A stretch of DNA of 19,202 nucleotides from JBDTYT01 sp040005555 (GTDB lineage Bacteria; Actinomycetota; UBA4738; HRBIN12), in the NCBI GenBank assembly GCA_040005555.1, contig JBDTYT010000028.1, forward strand, positions 1 through 19,202, written 5' to 3'. The notes beneath the pieces were generated by a model that was not told the origin of the DNA, made no database searches, and saw only the letters and a program-made list of their open reading frames with translations. Both the position numbers and the translations under genes were made by a program. Shown in pieces: positions 14,871-19,202 of this stretch (position 1 is its first letter; each line of letters opens with the position of its first letter).

Positions 14871-16070
14871 ATGACCCAGGAACCGACGTTTCGAGATCTC
14901 GGCGTATCCGAGCCCGTCGTGACGGCACTGACGGCTCGAGGCGCGCTCGCACCGTTCCCGATCCAAGTGCTCGTCATGCGCGATGCCCTCGCCGGCCATG
15001 ACGTGCTGGCGAAGTCGCAGACCGGATCGGGCAAGACCCTCGCGTTCGCGATCCCCATCGTCGAGCGCGTAGACCGAAGCGCCGCAACGCCCGCGGCCCT
15101 CGTGCTCGTCCCTACTCGAGAGCTGGCCGTCCAGGTCGCCGAGGAGTTCGCCGACGTGGCGAAGGTCAAAGGTCTGAAGGTCGGGCTCGCGTACGGGGGC
15201 GTGAGCGTACGAGAACAAGGTCGGGGGATCACGAACGCGCACGTCTTGATCGCCACGCCGGGCAGGCTCGAGGACCTCGCGGAGCGCAGGCTGATCAAGC
15301 TCGATGGGATCCGCATCCTGATCCTTGATGAGGCCGATCGCATGCTCGACATGGGGTTCCAGCCCCAGGTGGACCGCATCGTCCGGCGGATCCCGAAGGA
15401 CCGCCAGACGATGTTCTTCTCGGCCACGCTCGACGGCGACGCCGGACGGATCGCCGGCGCGTACACGCGGAACGCCACTCGTCACGAGGTCGTGAGCGAG
15501 AACAAGACCGTCGAGGAGGTCGAGCACCAGTTCATCTCGGTCTCCGCGCAGGGCAAGGTCGAGGCGCTCGTCGATCTCTTGAAGAAGGACCGCGAGCTCA
15601 CGCTGGTGTTCGTGCGGACCAAGCGGGGCGCCGACCGACTCGTGCAGAAGCTGAAGACGAAAGGCGTGCGCGCCGAGGCCATGCACGGCGACATGACCCA
15701 GCCGGCCAGACAACGAGCGCTTCAGCGTTTCGAGACCGGAAGGGTCGATGTCCTCGTCGCGACCGACGTGGCTGCGCGAGGCCTCGACCTCGACCGGATC
15801 AGCCACGTGGTCAATTTCGATCCGCCCGAGGACGATAAGGCGTACGTCCACCGTGTCGGTCGGACCGCGCGGGCCGGGCGCAGCGGCACGGGCGTCACGC
15901 TCGTCACCGCCGAGCAGCAAGGGGACGTCGGTCGCTTGGCCGCCCGGTTGGACCTCGGTGAGGAGTTCCAGCAGGAGGGCATGAAGATGGCGCCTCCGCG
16001 GGTCGTGTTCTCGGGTGCGCGCGGTGGGCGTCGGTCCTCGCTCCGCAAGCCCGCTCGCCGGAAGTTCTGA
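14871..16070 (+). CDS. DEAD-box ATP-dependent RNA helicase
   Basis: A 399-residue RNA helicase consisting of the two RecA-like domains and a short tail. Motifs run in order: Q-motif region (FRDLGVSE...PIQ, 7-32), I (AKSQTGSGKT, 47-56), Ia (PTRELA, 81-86), Ib (TPGRL, 129-133), II (DEAD, 153-156), III (SAT, 184-186), IV (LVFVRTK), V (VATDVAARGLD, 296-306) and VI (HRVGRTARAG, 327-336). The last 20 residues are basic (GARGGRRSSLRKPARRKF) and probably help bind RNA. There is no long DbpA or CsdA C-terminal domain, so the RhlE-like minimal type is the best broad match. Such enzymes unwind RNA in ribosome assembly, decay or cold adaptation. The ATG follows a GGAGAGG ribosome site and a long structured leader. 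It converges on the GGDEF-EAL gene, 8 bp away. Confidence 0.95.
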   Translation: MTQEPTFRDLGVSEPVVTALTARGALAPFPIQVLVMRDALAGHDVLAKSQTGSGKTLAFAIPIVERVDRSAATPAALVLVPTRELAVQVAEEFADVAKVKGLKVGLAYGGVSVREQGRGITNAHVLIATPGRLEDLAERRLIKLDGIRILILDEADRMLDMGFQPQVDRIVRRIPKDRQTMFFSATLDGDAGRIAGAYTRNATRHEVVSENKTVEEVEHQFISVSAQGKVEALVDLLKKDRELTLVFVRTKRGADRLVQKLKTKGVRAEAMHGDMTQPARQRALQRFETGRVDVLVATDVAARGLDLDRISHVVNFDPPEDDKAYVHRVGRTARAGRSGTGVTLVTAEQQGDVGRLAARLDLGEEFQQEGMKMAPPRVVFSGARGGRRSSLRKPARRKF

Positions 16071-16078
16071 GCCGCGCG

Positions 16079-17974
16079 TCAGCCGGCGAGGCTTTGGACG
16101 ACCTGCATGCCCGCCCGGCGATGCATCGCGAGGATGTCCTCCGCAGGCATCGGCCGCGCGAAGTAGAAGCCCTGGCCGAGCTGACACCCCCGCTCGACGA
16201 GGAATCTCCACTCGGCTTCGGTCTCGATGCCCTCGGCCAGCGAGGTCATGCCCAGACCGTTGGCGAGCTGGATCACGGCTTGGACCATGCTCCCCGCTTG
16301 CGGGTCGGTGGCGACGTCGCGTACGAACGTTCGGTCGATCTTCAAGATCGCGACCGGCATGTCCTTCAACCGAGACAGCGATGAGTAGCCCGTGCCGAAG
16401 TCGTCGATCGCCAGTCGCAATCCACGGGCGTGCAGATCCCACAGGATGCGAAGGGTCCGATCGGGATCAGTCATCGCTGTGGACTCGGTGATCTCGACGA
16501 TCACCTGCGCCGGATCGACGCCGCCGATTTCCAGGCGTGACAGGATCTTCTCGGCGATGTCCGGCTGCCACAACTGCCGGGGAGACAGGTTGAAGGACAG
16601 GTCGAGCTCGAGGCCCTCCGCTCGCCAGACCTGGTCTTGACGGGCGACCTCTTCGACGACCCAGTCGCCGATGGTCTCGATGAGTCCCATCTCTTCCGCG
16701 AGCGGGATGAATTCACCGGGAGGCACCAGCCCACCGTTCGGGTCGGCCCATCGGATCAACGCCTCGACGCCCTTCATCGTGCCGTCGGACAGGTCCACGA
16801 CCGGCTGGTAGTGCAAGGTCCAGTTCTGATTCTCGACGGCCTTGCGTAAACGCGTCGACAGCGACAGCTTGCCGAGCGCCTCCGCCGACCCGTCCGCGTA
16901 CACGGCGTACCCGCCGGGCGACACCTTCTTGCTCTGGTACATGGCGCCGTCCGCGTTCTTCAGCAGGCCCGTGACGGTGTCGGCGTGCTCCGGGAACACG
17001 GCGATGCCGACGCTCGCGGTGACGTAGACCTCGGTCCCGTCCAGGTCGAACGGTCTAGCCAAGGCATCCTGGACGCGGAGAGCCACCGCCTCCGCCGCGA
17101 GGGTCGGGCCATCGGTCGTGCCGTGGCTCGGCGCCGAGCGATCGAGATCGGCGAGCAGCAGCAGGAACTCGTCGCCTCCAGGCCGTGCGACCAGGTCGGT
17201 CTCGCGCGTGGCCTCGCGCAGCCGGTCCGCGAACTGACGGAGGAGCTCATCGCCTGCGTCGTGTCCGAGGCTGTCGTTCACGAGCTTGAAGTCGTCCAGA
17301 TCTGCCGTCACCACGGCAACCGCCAGGTCGTGCCGCCGTGCGCGCGCCATCGCGAGCTCGAGGAGCTCCTCGAACATCGCGCGGTTCGGCAGGTCAGTGA
17401 GCTTGTCGTGGTACGCGAGGAAGGCGGCTTGTTCCTCGGCCCTCTTCCGCTCGGTGATATCGAGCATGAGGCCCTGGATGAGAGCGGGCCCGCCCTCTTC
17501 ACTCGTGACCACCATGGCGCTGTCTCGGAACCACACCTCGTTCCCGTCGGTGCCGATCAGCCGATACTCGAAGGTGAACGGCTCTCCGAGCTCGCGACCT
17601 TGCAGGTAGGCGGCAAGCGCCGCGTCCCTGTCGTCCGGGTGCAGGCGCTTGGTCCACAGATCAGGGTCGTCGATGTATTCCTGCGGCGTGATCCCGAGCA
17701 ACGGCTCGATCTGTGGGCTCACGTAGGTGGTCGCCATGGTTTCGTCCGCGACGTCCACGTAGACGATCGCGGGGATCTGCTCGACGAGCGCGCGGTACTT
17801 GGCCGTCGCCTCGCGGAGACCGGCGTCGGCGCGGTGAAGCTCGTGAACGACGGACTGAAGCAATTGTTGCCCGGTTTCGGGTACGTCCTTCAAGTAGTCG
17901 AGCAGCTGCTGGATGGCCTCGAACGCTGCGGCAGAGCCGGTGGAACGGTCGAGCTCGCCCTCATGAGGTGGCAC
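16079..17974 (-). CDS. PAS-GGDEF-EAL cyclic-di-GMP signalling protein
   Basis: A 631-residue cytoplasmic sensor without membrane helices. A helical N-terminus (about 15-57) leads to a PAS domain with PAC tail (about 58-178, ending LDITERKRAEEQ). The diguanylate cyclase domain follows (about 183-360) with an intact GGDEF at 266-270 and an RETD inhibitory site five residues upstream. The phosphodiesterase domain (about 375-620) keeps EAL at 404-406, the glutamate in EITES, DDFGTGYSSL, KIDRTFV, AEGIET and QGFYFARP. Both domains therefore look catalytically competent, so the net activity probably depends on the PAS signal and cannot be predicted. A GTG start at 17974 has GGAAGGG upstream at a suitable distance. 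The lipoprotein gene ends 83 bp upstream on the same strand; cotranscription is possible. Confidence 0.95.
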   Translation of the reverse strand: MPPHEGELDRSTGSAAAFEAIQQLLDYLKDVPETGQQLLQSVVHELHRADAGLREATAKYRALVEQIPAIVYVDVADETMATTYVSPQIEPLLGITPQEYIDDPDLWTKRLHPDDRDAALAAYLQGRELGEPFTFEYRLIGTDGNEVWFRDSAMVVTSEEGGPALIQGLMLDITERKRAEEQAAFLAYHDKLTDLPNRAMFEELLELAMARARRHDLAVAVVTADLDDFKLVNDSLGHDAGDELLRQFADRLREATRETDLVARPGGDEFLLLLADLDRSAPSHGTTDGPTLAAEAVALRVQDALARPFDLDGTEVYVTASVGIAVFPEHADTVTGLLKNADGAMYQSKKVSPGGYAVYADGSAEALGKLSLSTRLRKAVENQNWTLHYQPVVDLSDGTMKGVEALIRWADPNGGLVPPGEFIPLAEEMGLIETIGDWVVEEVARQDQVWRAEGLELDLSFNLSPRQLWQPDIAEKILSRLEIGGVDPAQVIVEITESTAMTDPDRTLRILWDLHARGLRLAIDDFGTGYSSLSRLKDMPVAILKIDRTFVRDVATDPQAGSMVQAVIQLANGLGMTSLAEGIETEAEWRFLVERGCQLGQGFYFARPMPAEDILAMHRRAGMQVVQSLAG

Positions 17975-18057
17975 TGGATAGCCCTTCCTGCCTACGTGAC
18001 TTCAGGTATCGGCAAACGGGCTCCCAGGCTTGAACCGTGCTCGCCGGCGAAGCCGCC

Positions 18058-18936
18058 TCAGCAGGAGTGCTCGTCGGGGAGCAACGGACGCAGCAACAGC
18101 GAGTACTCGGCGCCGTCGCTCGACCATGGAGTGAGTTGGTTCGCCTTCTGGAGGTCGGGCATCAGGGTCGTGAGGTCGTCGCTCCCGACGACGCCGCAAC
18201 GAGCGTTCTGAAGGAGCTGATCGTTCAGGGGGTCGCCGAACCTCGAGAGCCCGGGAGACAGCGGCCACTCGATGGGCTCTTGCTGCAGGTTCGGGTCCTG
18301 ACCCGCGTACGGCTGCACGTAGACGCGGATCTCGGTGAATGGGTAGGTCCCGTCCTGGCCCACCGTGCCTGCCGGCAGCCAACTGCGGAGGTCGCCGAGC
18401 TTGGCGTCGAACTGCGCCAGCTTGTGCCGTGCCGTTTCGTCGGCGCCTTGACACGATCCCTCCGCGATCCCGAGCGCGTACGCGTCGATGGTGTGGATGC
18501 TGCCCCCCGCGTTGAGGGTGAATGTTGTGGTCCCTACGTCGGCGATGCAGTTGTAGCCGTACGACCTGTCGGGGCCGAACAGCCCCGCTTCTTGGGCGGC
18601 CTGCAAGATCGCTTGGATGCCGTCCTCGGAAACGTGCGTCTGGATCAGGGCGGGGAGCGCCGGTCCCGGATAGATCTCGATCTGGGCGCCCTGCGTGATC
18701 AACGTGCCGTCACCGAAGAGGGAGAACCCCGGGATCTGGGTGAGCGTCGTCGATGGAGCGACGAACCCACCGGAGACACCCACCTGCAAGATGAGGTCGC
18801 CTGCCCCGGTCGGATGCTCGATGCCTCCGCTCCCGGCGCCGTTGCCACCGCCCGAGCCTTGGTCGTTCAGGCGCCCGCATGCCCCGGCGAACATCGCGAG
18901 AGCGATCAGCGAGGCGATCAGCATGGACCTTCTCAT
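18058..18936 (-). CDS. Uncharacterised secreted lipoprotein
   Basis: A 292-residue lipoprotein. The signal peptide is MRRSMLIASLIALAMFAGAC with the lipidated Cys20, followed by a Gly/Ser/Asn-rich tether (about 25-45). The mature domain contains ILQVGVSGGFVAP, FSLFGDGTLI and YPGPALPALIQTHVSEDGIQAILQAAQEAGLF, a pattern I have seen in unnamed actinobacterial lipoproteins but cannot tie to a function. Four further cysteines (130, 162, 247 and the C-terminal residue 292) could form disulfides outside the cell. The start at 18936 is chosen because GGAGG lies seven bases upstream and it gives a normal signal peptide; the frame is open further up to 19185 but that overlaps the divergent tdh. It lies upstream of the GGDEF-EAL gene, which may hint at envelope sensing, with no direct evidence. 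Confidence 0.82.
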   Translation of the reverse strand: MRRSMLIASLIALAMFAGACGRLNDQGSGGGNGAGSGGIEHPTGAGDLILQVGVSGGFVAPSTTLTQIPGFSLFGDGTLITQGAQIEIYPGPALPALIQTHVSEDGIQAILQAAQEAGLFGPDRSYGYNCIADVGTTTFTLNAGGSIHTIDAYALGIAEGSCQGADETARHKLAQFDAKLGDLRSWLPAGTVGQDGTYPFTEIRVYVQPYAGQDPNLQQEPIEWPLSPGLSRFGDPLNDQLLQNARCGVVGSDDLTTLMPDLQKANQLTPWSSDGAEYSLLLRPLLPDEHSC

Positions 18937-19044
18937 CGGCGTGCCTCCTCCGTGTGGTCGGTGTTGGACGCCTGGGCGAAGGCGAAGGGTTCCTGCTCGG
19001 ACGTCCGAGAATCTTGCGGTCACTGCGCGCGGTAGGCTGCCTCG
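18937..19044. promoter_or_regulatory. Divergent promoter region with a 14-bp perfect palindrome
   Basis: The 108-bp spacer between the lipoprotein gene and tdh holds the perfect palindrome CTCGGACGTCCGAG at 18996-19009. TAGGCT (19033-19038) ends six bases before the GTG at 19045, matching the leaderless pattern. On the other strand GGAGGAGG stands before the lipoprotein ATG. The palindrome lies about 24 bases upstream of the tdh -10 box, a plausible operator position. A regulator is not identified. Confidence 0.5.
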
Positions 19045-19202
19045 GTGGGCGCGACGATGCGGGCGCTGCGCAAGACCGCGGCCGGCCCCGGCGCCGAGCT
19101 GCTCGAGATCGCGCGCCCCGAGCCCGGCGAGGATGAGGTCGTGGTGCGGGTGCACGCCGCCTCGGTGTGTGGCACCGATCTGCACATCTACGAATGGAAC
19201 GA
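19045..19202 (+). CDS. tdh: L-threonine 3-dehydrogenase, N-terminal part (cut by window end)
   Basis: The first 52 residues of a zinc-dependent medium-chain dehydrogenase that oxidises threonine to 2-amino-3-ketobutyrate with NAD. The signature SVCGTDLHIYEWN (about 40-52) is typical of Tdh, with Cys42 as the catalytic zinc ligand. RALRKTAAGPGAELLEIARPEPGEDEVVVRV is the matching N-terminal strand region. Two starts are in frame: GTG 19045 and ATG 19057. I prefer the GTG because TAGGCT lies exactly six bases upstream, as in other leaderless genes here; the ATG gives the family's more usual N-terminus and remains possible. The gene continues past 19202, and a kbl partner (2-amino-3-ketobutyrate CoA ligase) may follow. 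Confidence 0.85.
   Translation, partial: MGATMRALRKTAAGPGAELLEIARPEPGEDEVVVRVHAASVCGTDLHIYEWN

Noticed and set aside
14793..16442. Minus-strand open frame of about 550 codons
   Set aside because: It is antisense to the DEAD-box helicase, crosses into the GGDEF-EAL gene in another frame, and shows no domain.
1..19202. tRNA, rRNA, CRISPR array, insertion sequence or phage genes
   Set aside because: No cloverleaf-like segments, regularly spaced direct repeats, transposase motifs or phage structural genes were seen on reading both strands.

Overview
The window is a GC-rich, gene-dense chromosomal segment without phage, insertion-sequence, CRISPR or RNA genes. Several things point to a high-GC, actinobacterium-like bacterium: GTG starts are common, -10 boxes have the form TANNNT, and several genes appear leaderless, with the -10 box ending about six bases before the start codon. 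Lipoprotein signal peptides, the two DUF6457/moaA-type genes and the PF04185 phosphoesterases fit this. I cannot name a genus; an uncultured or deep-branching actinobacterial lineage is an inference.

Region 1 (1-3500) is a molybdenum-cofactor locus. On the minus strand a DUF6457 gene precedes moaA. Divergently, on the plus strand, one polypeptide carries a MogA/MoaB domain joined to an XdhC/CoxI domain, and a SAM-dependent methyltransferase gene overlaps its stop codon. Region 2 (3507-9374) holds four exported hydrolases in a row: two tandem sulfatases with formylglycine motifs, then two PF04185 phosphoesterases arranged tail to tail. All four folds belong to the alkaline-phosphatase superfamily, so this looks like a surface or periplasmic island for sulfate and phosphate ester cleavage.

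Region 3 (9456-12093) contains a 3' remnant of a PotD-like polyamine-binding protein gene. Convergent with it are a DinB-like gene and an unusual kamA-type radical-SAM aminomutase gene. Upstream of kamA, on the same strand, is a small basic protein with a Gly/Arg tail. Region 4 (12173-16070) runs on the plus strand: an animal-type single-chain transketolase, a TrhA/hemolysin-III membrane protein, and a DEAD-box RNA helicase with a structured leader of about 125 bases. Region 5 (16079-18936) is on the minus strand: a PAS-GGDEF-EAL cyclic-di-GMP protein and an uncharacterised lipoprotein. At the right edge begins a threonine 3-dehydrogenase gene (tdh), divergent from the lipoprotein across a 14-bp perfect palindrome.

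No textbook novel system is obvious. The observations most worth following are the MoaB-XdhC fusion, the four-enzyme alkaline-phosphatase-superfamily island, the zinc-cysteine-less KamA, and the helicase leader with two mutually exclusive hairpins.
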